Origin: CAZWEJ01 sp964632435
GTDB lineage: Bacteria; Patescibacteriota; Saccharimonadia; UBA4664; SCTI01
NCBI GenBank assembly: GCA_964632435.1
Contig: CAZWEJ010000003.1
Location: 1 to 56,932 of the forward strand
Direction: 5' to 3'
DNA: 56,932 nt
A program made the translations under genes and the position numbers. Each line of letters starts with the position of its first letter. Positions within the stretch are counted from its first letter, which is position 1. This document shows, one piece after another, positions 8,791 to 15,614 of this stretch. The notes below the pieces were generated by a model. It was not told where the DNA came from. It worked only from the letters and a program-made list of their open reading frames with translations, and ran no database searches.

Positions 8791-9869
8791 TAGCCAAACC
8801 GTTTGATATCGAAGAAAGTAACCACAACCATCAATGCGATTAGGGCAACAAATCCGATTGTATGGATCAACCCTTCTGTTCGCTCAGAAAGCTGCCTCTT
8901 TGAAACCTTTTGTGCGGCAGCCATAACCCATCTGCCTCCATCAAGAGCCGGCAATGGCATTGCATTGATGACGGCAAGTGAAATTGAGATCGACACCACA
9001 AATATCAAGACGTATGGAAGTCCAAAGGCGAGAACATTATTGAGCAGAACGAAGATACCAACCGGCCCTGCAACTTGTTCACTAACCGTTCCGTGAGTAA
9101 ATAGGCCGACGATCAAGTTACCGAAAGCGGCAACGGTGCCAACCGCCAATTGGATAGTGATCCCGGTTGCGGTAATAATCCCATCAATAAAATTGTATTG
9201 AAGAAGATACGTTTGGAATGGAGTTACCCCAAGAGCACCCTCATTGCTAGTTGGCTGCCTCAATTGAACCTGTATTTCTTTTACCTGCCCGTCTTGTTCA
9301 ACCGCAAATGTTGCCTTCTCACCAGCGTTATCTTTGGTAAAAACGAGTAGATCCTGTTCGCTGGTTAGCTGTTTACCGTTTGCGCTCAGGATGATGTCTC
9401 CTCGGTTGATACCAGCCTGCTCAGCCGGTGAACCTTCTGCGACTCCAACTGCCATAACTTGCTTGTCTTGAGCATATGTCGGCTGGCCGTAACTATATTG
9501 GTTCTGTATAACAGGTGGAAGCCCAGTCCAAGCAAGCCCAATCAAAATCACATAAGCAAGGAGAGCGTTCATTGCAACTCCGGCGAAAAGAATTTTCGTT
9601 TTATTCCAGAAAGATGTTGCACCGAAACTGCCCTTGGCGGTGTCGGTTAAATTCTCGCCCTTCAATTTAACAAATCCACCTAGAGGGATCCAGTTTACAG
9701 AATATTCTGTACGCCCAACTTTCTTACCGTATATTTTTGGAGGGAACCCAAAGCCGAACTCATGCACCTCAACCCCAGCTCTTCTTGCTGCGAGAAAATG
9801 GCCAAGCTCATGGATAAACACCAAAAACCCAAAAATAAGAATAATTGCTAATAGTACGATTAAGCTCAT
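8790..9869 (-). CDS. rseP: Site-2 intramembrane zinc metalloprotease RseP
   Basis: The enzyme cleaves transmembrane segments, typically anti-sigma factors or signal-peptide remnants. The protein (359 aa) has HExxH within a first membrane helix (FIHELGHFLAARRAGVEVHEFG, here named by its HELGH), a single PDZ domain (about residues 140-200) and the NAMPLPALDGGRW motif with the third zinc ligand near residue 305. Three or four membrane helices are predicted. It follows uppS by 40 bp and has its own -10 box placed for a leaderless mRNA. The dxr and cdsA genes that usually lie between uppS and rseP are absent. Confidence 0.94.
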   Translation of the reverse strand: MSLIVLLAIILIFGFLVFIHELGHFLAARRAGVEVHEFGFGFPPKIYGKKVGRTEYSVNWIPLGGFVKLKGENLTDTAKGSFGATSFWNKTKILFAGVAMNALLAYVILIGLAWTGLPPVIQNQYSYGQPTYAQDKQVMAVGVAEGSPAEQAGINRGDIILSANGKQLTSEQDLLVFTKDNAGEKATFAVEQDGQVKEIQVQLRQPTSNEGALGVTPFQTYLLQYNFIDGIITATGITIQLAVGTVAAFGNLIVGLFTHGTVSEQVAGPVGIFVLLNNVLAFGLPYVLIFVVSISISLAVINAMPLPALDGGRWVMAAAQKVSKRQLSERTEGLIHTIGFVALIALMVVVTFFDIKRFG

Positions 9870-9877
9870 TATTGATT

Positions 9878-9883
9878 ATTGTA
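9878..9883 (-). promoter_or_regulatory. rseP extended -10 promoter (leaderless start)
   Basis: TGGTACAAT on the minus strand is an extended -10 (TGn plus TACAAT). It ends 8 nt before the rseP ATG, and there is no Shine-Dalgarno sequence. The site sits in the 40-bp gap after uppS and would uncouple rseP, the CPBP protease and proS from the rpsB operon. Confidence 0.5.
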
Positions 9884-9908
9884 CCAGAAAGTAGTGGCCA
9901 ATAATGGC

Positions 9909-10592
9909 TTAGGCGCCAAAACGTCGTTGGCGCTGATTGTAGTCTTCGATAGCCTTATTGAGTTCATTCTCATTGAAATCAGGCCACAGGCAATCTGCAA
10001 AGTACATTTCGCTATAGGCTGACTCCCACACCAAAAAGTTACTAAGTCGGTGCTCGCCCGAAGTACGTATAACCAAATCTGGATCTGGCACGCCATGAGT
10101 TGAAAGCCAGTTTGAAAACGAATCCTCGTCTACTGAATTTAAGCCACTTTCAAGCATGCGATTAACAGCATCAACAACATCTCGACGCCCACCATAATTA
10201 AAACAAATGCAGATTGTGCCGTTAGTGTTGTTTTGAGTGAGCTCTTCTGCCGCCTTGAGGCCTTCAACCAATGTGGGCTCAAGCCCTTCTCGAGAACCCA
10301 AGAACCTTAGCCGAATACCTTTTTTGTGATACTCGCCCGCCTCTTCCTTAACGACCCAAGATGCCATCTTCATTAAGTAGCCAACTTCATCTTCGGCACG
10401 CGACCAGTTTTCAGTCGAAAAAGTATACGCGGTCAAATACTTGGCGCCTTTTGAAAATGCAAGATCGGCGACCCTCTTGAGATTTTCGTATCCTTCTTTG
10501 TGGCCTTCTTTGGTGCTTAGACCATTCTTTTCAGCCCAGCGGCGGTTGCCATCTGGAATAATGGCCACATGTTCGGGTGCCTTAGAGACCAT
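9909..10592 (-). CDS. uppS: Isoprenyl transferase (undecaprenyl diphosphate synthase)
   Basis: This cis-prenyltransferase extends farnesyl diphosphate with isopentenyl diphosphate to the C55 lipid carrier for wall precursors. The protein (227 aa) has the HVAIIPDGNRRWA box with the catalytic Asp at the N-terminus, FSTENWSR in the middle and RTSGEHRLSNFL...SEMYFADCLWPDF near the end, all diagnostic. Its ATG lies 2 nt after the frr stop. The position frr-uppS-rseP is conserved across bacteria. Confidence 0.96.
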   Translation of the reverse strand: MVSKAPEHVAIIPDGNRRWAEKNGLSTKEGHKEGYENLKRVADLAFSKGAKYLTAYTFSTENWSRAEDEVGYLMKMASWVVKEEAGEYHKKGIRLRFLGSREGLEPTLVEGLKAAEELTQNNTNGTICICFNYGGRRDVVDAVNRMLESGLNSVDEDSFSNWLSTHGVPDPDLVIRTSGEHRLSNFLVWESAYSEMYFADCLWPDFNENELNKAIEDYNQRQRRFGA

Positions 10593-10594
10593 CT

Positions 10595-11155
10595 CTAGAC
10601 CGTCATTACCTCGGCTTCTTTTGCCTTAGCAATTGTGTCGATCTGTTTTTTGTAAGTATCAATCTTCTTATTGAGTTCCTGCTCGGCATATCTCTCATCA
10701 TCTTGAGTTGCCTCGCCAGCTTTTGCCAGACGCTTAACCTCGTTTAAAACATCATGACGGATGTTTCGCAGCGTAATGTTAGCGCTCTCAACCTTCTGGC
10801 CAAGCTCTTTGACTATCTCTCGCCTTCTCTCTTCTGTCATAGGCGGGACATTGAGCCGAACAACGTTGCCATCACTTGAGGGGTTTAAGCCTAGCGCCTG
10901 GGTCTCTCGCAGCATCTTCTCAATTGGGGCAACTAAATTCTTGTCCCATGGGCTAATGGCAATCGTTTGTGCATCTGGAGTTGTTATAGTTGCAACCGCC
11001 TTAAGCATCATCTGCTGCCCGAACTGCTCAACGGTTAAATTCTCAACCAGTGAGGTTTGGGCTCGACCAGTTCTTAGGCTATTGAGATCTTCTTTAAGGT
11101 GCTCAATTGCCTTATCCATGCGCGGATCGGCTTGCTTAACGATTGCTGCAACCAT
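10595..11155 (-). CDS. frr: Ribosome-recycling factor
   Basis: RRF splits post-termination ribosomes together with EF-G. The protein (186 aa) is of exact family length with the three-helix-bundle domain I and the motif LRTGRAQTSLVE at residues 27-38; the C-terminal EAEVMTV is typical. The start ATG at 11155 is preceded by AGGAGG inside the tsf 3' end. It lies between tsf and uppS; pyrH, which usually sits between tsf and frr, is missing here. Confidence 0.97.
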   Translation of the reverse strand: MVAAIVKQADPRMDKAIEHLKEDLNSLRTGRAQTSLVENLTVEQFGQQMMLKAVATITTPDAQTIAISPWDKNLVAPIEKMLRETQALGLNPSSDGNVVRLNVPPMTEERRREIVKELGQKVESANITLRNIRHDVLNEVKRLAKAGEATQDDERYAEQELNKKIDTYKKQIDTIAKAKEAEVMTV

Positions 11156-11156
11156 T

Positions 11157-11747
11157 TTAGATGGCTCCTCCTAATTCAACTCTGCTAAACTGGCGAACAA
11201 CAACGTTTTCTCCTAGTTTAGCTGCAACTTCCGTTGTAATGTCCTCGATTTTTTTATCCGGGTCCTTAATAAATGGCTGTTTGGTTAGACATACCGTCTC
11301 GTAATACTTTGCTAATTTGCCATCAACAATCTTCTCAAGTATATCTGCAGGCTTGTCTCCAACTTCAGCCGCGTAAATTTCGCTCTCTTTGCTAATAACT
11401 GCCTCTGGTACGCTTTCCGGGTTGAGATATTCTGGCGCCGAAGCAGCAATGTGCATTGCTACATCGTGGGCAAAGTTCTTGAAATCTTCAGTTCGAGCTA
11501 CAAAGTCGGTCTCGCAGTTAACTTCAACGAGGACACCAATGCGGTCGCCGTGAACATAACTCTCGACAATACCGGCTTTTGCTTCGCGGCCTGCTCGCTT
11601 GGCGACACTAGCGGCACCCTTCTTTCGAAGAGCCTCAACCGCGGCATCAATATCGCCGTTTGCTTCCACAAGTGCCTTCTTGGCGTCCATCATTCCGGCG
11701 CCGGTCATATCACGTAATTTTTTTATATCTTCAACGCTAACGCTCAA
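11157..11747 (-). CDS. tsf: Elongation factor Ts
   Basis: EF-Ts is the nucleotide exchange factor for EF-Tu. The protein (196 aa) has the N-terminal UBA-like module (LRDMTGAGMMDAKKALVEA) and the core region with VEVNCETDFVART, and ends with a conserved IEDITTEVAAKLGENVVVRQF. It is the short form, lacking the second core subdomain and coiled coil of the E. coli protein, as in Thermus. The start is TTG at 11747 with AAAGGAG six bases upstream. It follows rpsB. Confidence 0.96.
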   Translation of the reverse strand: MSVSVEDIKKLRDMTGAGMMDAKKALVEANGDIDAAVEALRKKGAASVAKRAGREAKAGIVESYVHGDRIGVLVEVNCETDFVARTEDFKNFAHDVAMHIAASAPEYLNPESVPEAVISKESEIYAAEVGDKPADILEKIVDGKLAKYYETVCLTKQPFIKDPDKKIEDITTEVAAKLGENVVVRQFSRVELGGAI

Positions 11748-11793
11748 CGTTTTCTCCTTTTGTTAGTTTAACATAGCGACTGCTTGGGCAGGG

Positions 11794-12534
11794 CTACTTT
11801 GATTCTGCTTCGACTTCGTCTTTTGGCGCTTCGGCTGCCTTCTTGGCGTAGGTTGCTGCACCAGTTGATGCGGCTTCGGCAATCTGACTTGTAATAAGTT
11901 TAATCGACTTAATTGCATCGTCGTTTGCAGGGATTGGATAATCAGCCAGCTCTGGGTTTGAGTTGGTATCAACAATGGCAATTACCGGTATGTTGAGGTT
12001 TCGGGCTTCATTAACCGCAATCTCATCTCGTACTGTATCAACAACGAAAATTGCCGTAGGAAGTACTGCCATATCGCGAATTCCGCCAAATATTTTTTCT
12101 AAGGCATCTTTTTCATTTGTTAGATCAAGAACCTCTTTCTTGTTGTACTTGTTAGCGAAGTCGCCACTCTCAAGACCTTTTTCCAGCTCTTTGAGGCGCT
12201 TAACCCTACTTTCAATAGTGCGGAAGTTTGTGAGCATTCCACCCAGCCATCGCTCAGTAACATAAGGCATTTTCGCAGCTGTTGCTTCGTCTCGAACGAT
12301 TGATCGAGCCTGGCGCTTGGTTCCAACAAAAAGAACCTTACCTCCGTTTTCGGTGGTTTCTTGAGCGAACTTCTTTGCATCGTTCAAATAGTTGATCGTT
12401 TTGGTTAGATCGATGATGTGAACACCACCTCTCGCACCAAAGATGTATTGGCGCATTTTTGGATTCCATCGTCTGGTCTGGTGGCCGAAATGCGAACCGG
12501 CCTCAAGTAATTCCTTGACGTTTGTCTCTGCCAT
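11794..12534 (-). CDS. rpsB: 30S ribosomal protein uS2
   Basis: uS2 binds the 30S head-body junction. The protein (246 aa) starts MAETNVKELLEAGSHFGHQ, the conserved beginning; an upstream in-frame extension to 12639 is not similar to S2 and was excluded. GGAG precedes ATG 12534 at normal spacing. Conserved ARGGVHIIDLTKT and RWLGGMLTNFRTI blocks are present. The last residues (AAEAPKDEVEAESK) form an acidic tail. It heads the rpsB-tsf-frr-uppS operon. Confidence 0.96.
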   Translation of the reverse strand: MAETNVKELLEAGSHFGHQTRRWNPKMRQYIFGARGGVHIIDLTKTINYLNDAKKFAQETTENGGKVLFVGTKRQARSIVRDEATAAKMPYVTERWLGGMLTNFRTIESRVKRLKELEKGLESGDFANKYNKKEVLDLTNEKDALEKIFGGIRDMAVLPTAIFVVDTVRDEIAVNEARNLNIPVIAIVDTNSNPELADYPIPANDDAIKSIKLITSQIAEAASTGAATYAKKAAEAPKDEVEAESK

Positions 12535-12617
12535 TATTTCTCCTTTTGGCTTTGCCTGCTCGCCGCGAGTGCGGAGGATTGTGAACAGGTTGTTACATTC
12601 ATTGATTTGACCAAGTA

Positions 12618-12646
12618 ACTGTAACAGAAAAAGCTTCATCCATCAA
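12618..12646 (-). promoter_or_regulatory. rpsB promoter
   Basis: On the minus strand TTGATG and TACAGT are spaced by 17 bp. The leader would be about 75 nt and holds a G+C-rich stretch around 12556-12575 that can form a short hairpin. The pair matches four of six bases in each box. Confidence 0.35.
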
Positions 12647-12673
12647 GTTTCATATGTCCCTAAGTCGCACTCC

Positions 12674-12702
12674 TTGACCGAAAGCTAATTATCAGATACA
12701 CT
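12674..12702 (+). promoter_or_regulatory. rpmE promoter (near-leaderless)
   Basis: TTGACC (12674-12679), a 17-bp spacer and TACACT (12697-12702) precede the rpmE ATG at 12712 by 9 nt. There is no Shine-Dalgarno sequence; the expected mRNA leader is 0-4 nt. Confidence 0.55.
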
Positions 12703-12711
12703 ACTTGGGTT

Positions 12712-13074
12712 ATGAAATCAGGCATTCATCCACAACTTTTTGATACAAAGGTCCACTGCAACGGCTGTGGTACAGACTTTGTGACGCGCTCAACCGTTGA
12801 GTCGATCACTGTTGAAATCTGCTCAAACTGTCATCCTTTCTACACTGGCAAGCAGAAGCTGGTTGACACCGCTGGACGAGTTGAGAAGTTTGAGGCTAGA
12901 CGAAAAGCTGCGGAGGCCGCGAAATCAGCCGGCAAGAAAAAGGCGGCCAAGACAGAAACTCCGGTTCAAGAAGATGCCGAGCTGAAGAATATCGCTGAGG
13001 AGCTCGAAGAAAAAACCGTCGATCAACCCTCAGAAACTTCAACCGAAAAAGAAGCCGATACAAAAGAATCTTAA
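12712..13074 (+). CDS. rpmE: 50S ribosomal protein bL31 with long acidic/basic tail
   Basis: The first about 65 residues are a zinc-type bL31: IHPQLF followed by two Cys pairs, CNGC (residues 18-21) and CSNC (residues 38-41), and HPFYTGKQK. The remaining 55 residues are a low-complexity tail, first Lys/Ala-rich and then Glu-rich, about doubling the usual length of 65-75 aa. The gene is divergent from rpsB, has its own promoter and a terminator directly after it. The function of the tail is unknown. Confidence 0.93.
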   Translation: MKSGIHPQLFDTKVHCNGCGTDFVTRSTVESITVEICSNCHPFYTGKQKLVDTAGRVEKFEARRKAAEAAKSAGKKKAAKTETPVQEDAELKNIAEELEEKTVDQPSETSTEKEADTKES

Positions 13075-13087
13075 GTTAACTACCTAA

Positions 13088-13116
13088 CAGCGCTTTAAAC
13101 ATTAGAGCGCTGTTTT
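13088..13116 (+). terminator. rpmE intrinsic terminator, overlapping the prfA promoter
   Basis: CAGCGCT (13088-13094) pairs with AGCGCTG (13106-13112) across an 11-nt loop, followed by TTTT. The T run overlaps the extended -10 TGTTATGAT of prfA. Confidence 0.75.
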
Positions 13117-13124
13117 GTTATGAT
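13116..13124 (+). promoter_or_regulatory. prfA extended -10 promoter (leaderless start)
   Basis: TGTTATGAT is an extended -10 whose hexamer TATGAT (13119-13124) ends 10 nt before ATG 13135. The predicted leader is 2-4 nt. It overlaps the T run of the rpmE terminator. Confidence 0.45.
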
Positions 13125-13134
13125 GGGAAAAGAT

Positions 13135-14181
13135 ATGGACGCCACCGAGACAAAATATCGTAACGAGTATAACGAGCTGCAGCAGCAACTGATGGATAGC
13201 AGTCTGTTTGGCACGCCCGAATACGTAAAGTTCGCAAAGCGCCAAACTGAAATTAAACCCCTTATTGATCTATATGATGAGCGCAAGCAGCTCAACGACG
13301 ACCTCAGGGCTCTTGAAGACCCCGAGATGGCGGAGCTAGCGGCATCTGAAAAGCCTACACTTCAGGCAAAGTTAGAAGAGAATCAGGAGAAACTAAAGTT
13401 AGCCCTGGTGCCAAAGGACCCAAATGACGAAAAAGGCGTGATTGTAGAAATTAGAGCCGGAGCTGGCGGCGACGAATCCACCCTTTTTGCAGCCGAGCTC
13501 TATAGAATGTACTGTCGGCATGCCGAAAATAAAGGTTGGAAAGTTGAGCTTGATAGCGAGAGTCCTAGTGATGTCGGCGGATTTAAAGAAATTGTTTTCG
13601 AGATACATGGACAAGGCGTTTATTCGGAGATGAAATACGAGTCCGGCGTCCATAGAGTTCAGCGCGTACCTGCTACCGAAAGTCAGGGTCGCGTTCACAC
13701 TTCAACCGTGACTGTTGTAGTTCTTCCAGAAGTTGAGGAAACCGAGCTCGAAATTAACCCGAATGATTTAAGAATCGACGTTTACCGTTCTAGTGGACAT
13801 GGTGGTCAGAGTGTTAACACTACCGACTCAGCTGTACGGATTACGCATATACCGACCGGAATTGTGGTAGCGATGCAGGACGAGAAGTCTCAGCTCAAAA
13901 ATAAAGAGAAGGCGATGGGCGTTCTGCGTTCCCGCCTGCTCGCAAAGAAGCTAGAGGAAGAGCAGGCTGCAAACCGAGAAGCTCGACTAGCACAAATCGG
14001 TACCGGTGATCGAAGTGAAAAAATTAGAACCTATAACTTCCCTCAAGATCGCATCACAGATCACCGTATTGGCCGGACTCAACATGGCCTTCCTCAGTAT
14101 ATGGACGGCGAAATTGCCGACATGATTGAGTCGCTTAAACAGGAGGATCTTAGGCGAAAACTCGCAGAGGCGGGCGCTTAA
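13135..14181 (+). CDS. prfA: Peptide chain release factor 1
   Basis: RF1 reads UAA and UAG stops and triggers peptide release. The protein (348 aa from this start) has the GGQ loop in SGHGGQSVNTTDSAVRITH near residue 225 and the RF1 domain 2/4 layout; the codon-recognition region is consistent with RF1. ATGs at 13120 and 13123 lie inside the proposed -10 box, so ATG 13135 (MDATETKYRNEYNELQ) is preferred. The stop TAA overlaps the ATG of prmC, its modifying enzyme, as is common. Confidence 0.95.
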   Translation: MDATETKYRNEYNELQQQLMDSSLFGTPEYVKFAKRQTEIKPLIDLYDERKQLNDDLRALEDPEMAELAASEKPTLQAKLEENQEKLKLALVPKDPNDEKGVIVEIRAGAGGDESTLFAAELYRMYCRHAENKGWKVELDSESPSDVGGFKEIVFEIHGQGVYSEMKYESGVHRVQRVPATESQGRVHTSTVTVVVLPEVEETELEINPNDLRIDVYRSSGHGGQSVNTTDSAVRITHIPTGIVVAMQDEKSQLKNKEKAMGVLRSRLLAKKLEEEQAANREARLAQIGTGDRSEKIRTYNFPQDRITDHRIGRTQHGLPQYMDGEIADMIESLKQEDLRRKLAEAGA

Positions 14182-15041
14182 TGACCATCAAAGAGGCACA
14201 GGAACTTGGCGAAAAGGTGTTGCGCCGAGCAAAAATCGAGAGTAAGCACATCGATACCTCGCTGTTGATAGAAAAAGTTATTCGAAAGCCAAGAAGCTGG
14301 GCATTTGCCCACCCAGAGCACGAGCTGTCTCAGGAGCAGTCGGAGAAGTTTATGGAGTTGCTCGACAAACGCAGGAGGCGTACTCCGCTTGTTCACCTAA
14401 CCAACAAACGTGAATTCTACGGGATGGAATTCTATATTGATGAACGTGTCCTGACGCCGCGTGTTGAAACAGAAAAAATGGTTGAATGGGCAATTAAGTA
14501 TGCCCCAAAATCTTCAAGACTGATCGATATTGGTACCGGGAGCGGAGCGCTGGCAATCGCCATCAAGAAATATCGCCCAGACCTTGAGATCTGGGCGACG
14601 GATGTATCTGCTGAAGCTCTAGAGGTTGCTAAACTAAATACCGAAAAACACTCAGTAGATATAAAGCTTATTCAATCCGATTTATGGGGTTCTCTCAAAA
14701 ATGAGAAATTCAATACGGTCGTAACGAATCTCCCCTATCTTGAGGACGAGACAGAGTTGCTACCAGAAGTTAAAAAGGAGCCCTCGGTCGCACTTTTTGG
14801 AGGTAAGGATGGCCTCGACATTTACAGGCGTTTCTTAAAAGGGCTACCAAGCCACTTAGCAAGTGGCGGATACCTCTTTACAGAATGTGACCCATGGCAA
14901 CATGAGAGTCTTGCAGACGCTGCAAAAGTCGTAGGTCTCGAAGCTTTAGAGCAAGACTACTTCATACTGGGATTCATCTACGCCCAAGCAACCGGAACAG
15001 CCCAAGCGCAACCAATGCCAATGCAGCAATCCAGCCACTAG
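14181..15041 (+). CDS. prmC: Release factor glutamine methyltransferase PrmC, with NLPY instead of NPPY
   Basis: PrmC methylates the Gln of the GGQ loop in release factors using SAM. The protein (286 aa) has an N-terminal helical release-factor-binding domain (residues 1-75) and a Rossmann methyltransferase domain with RLIDIGTGSGALAIAIKK and the substrate-binding motif region VVTNLPYLEDE. The family motif is NPPY; here the second residue is Leu. The C-terminus ends in a Gln/Ala/Met-rich tail that overlaps a small antisense gene. It is coupled to prfA by TAATG. Confidence 0.93.
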   Translation: MTIKEAQELGEKVLRRAKIESKHIDTSLLIEKVIRKPRSWAFAHPEHELSQEQSEKFMELLDKRRRRTPLVHLTNKREFYGMEFYIDERVLTPRVETEKMVEWAIKYAPKSSRLIDIGTGSGALAIAIKKYRPDLEIWATDVSAEALEVAKLNTEKHSVDIKLIQSDLWGSLKNEKFNTVVTNLPYLEDETELLPEVKKEPSVALFGGKDGLDIYRRFLKGLPSHLASGGYLFTECDPWQHESLADAAKVVGLEALEQDYFILGFIYAQATGTAQAQPMPMQQSSH

Positions 15042-15123
15042 ACCCGCTAATCAATCCCGTTATAAGAAGGAACAAGAATAGAGCCGTAGCGATAATGTAA
15101 ATTACCGTTAGCCAGTTTTTCAT
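14974..15123 (-). CDS. Small membrane protein, 49 aa
   Basis: The ORF MKNWLTVIYI... is 49 aa with two predicted membrane helices and a basic C-terminal LLGRR. GGAG lies five bases before ATG 15123, which decides the start over an upstream extension through the inverted repeat at 15142-15169. It overlaps the 3' end of prmC on the other strand by 68 bp, so the Gln/Met-rich tail of PrmC may be a by-product of the overlap. I recognise no family. Confidence 0.55.
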   Translation of the reverse strand: MKNWLTVIYIIATALFLFLLITGLISGSSGWIAALALVALGLFRLLGRR

Positions 15124-15141
15124 CTCAACTCCTTTAGTTTT

Positions 15142-15169
15142 GATGTGGCCGGCCGGAGCCGGCCACATC
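15142..15169. repeat. 11-bp inverted repeat (possible bidirectional terminator)
   Basis: GATGTGGCCGG and CCGGCCACATC form a perfect 11-bp stem around a 6-base loop. It lies between the 106-aa secreted protein gene and the 49-aa membrane protein gene. Neither side has a long T run, so a terminator function is only suggested. Confidence 0.5.
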
Positions 15170-15172
15170 CAT

Positions 15173-15493
15173 TTAAATAGCCAGAATACAGCCAAACGTT
15201 ACCGAGACAGCTCGCTCATACCACTTCCACCCTGCCGAACTGATATAACCGAGATACCCGCCTCCTCCGCACTTAACAATGCGGTAGATCCAATACGCCG
15301 GGATGATAGCCCGCTTGGGCCTATTCGGCGTATAACGATTAGGGTAATACGCGCTCTTGCTCGCCTTAACAATGCCGGACGGAGCCACGACAGCCCTACC
15401 CGGACCAGAGCCAACCTTGCTGGTGCTAGCAAGTGCCGTGCCACTAGTTAGGCATACTGCAAGTGCAACCACTGCAGCAATAATGTATCGCAC
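15173..15493 (-). CDS. Small secreted protein, 106 aa, function unknown
   Basis: The GTG start at 15493 has GGGAG at good spacing and gives MRYIIAAVVALAVCLTSG followed by TALA-S, a clean signal peptide with an AxA cleavage site at about residue 22. The mature part is basic and Tyr/Pro-rich (AYYPNRYTPNRPKR) with a Gly-rich patch (KCGGGGYLGY) and a second Cys near the end, so one disulfide is possible. It has its own promoter at 15548-15575 and a palindrome in the leader. I recognise no family; similar tiny secreted proteins are common in actinobacteria. Confidence 0.6.
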   Translation of the reverse strand: MRYIIAAVVALAVCLTSGTALASTSKVGSGPGRAVVAPSGIVKASKSAYYPNRYTPNRPKRAIIPAYWIYRIVKCGGGGYLGYISSAGWKWYERAVSVTFGCILAI

Positions 15494-15521
15494 ATCTACT
15501 CCCTGTTTTGAGGAACATTCA

Positions 15522-15541
15522 ACATTGGTGATCAACAATGT
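15522..15541. repeat. 20-bp near-perfect palindrome in leader of the secreted protein gene
   Basis: ACATTGGTGATCAACAATGT is self-complementary at 18 of 20 positions. It starts at about the predicted transcription start, 30 bp before the GTG. It could be an operator or a 5' mRNA hairpin. Confidence 0.45.
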
Positions 15542-15547
15542 AATCAC

Positions 15548-15575
15548 ATATTATTTCGTATACGCTCTAAGTCAA
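15548..15575 (-). promoter_or_regulatory. Promoter of the secreted protein gene
   Basis: On the minus strand TTGACT (15570-15575), a 16-bp spacer and TAATAT (15548-15553). The spacing to the gene leaves a leader of about 50 nt with a Shine-Dalgarno sequence. Confidence 0.4.
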
Positions 15576-15614
15576 CGCGTATTGAGCATCTTTAATTAAG
15601 GCCTAATTAGAAAG

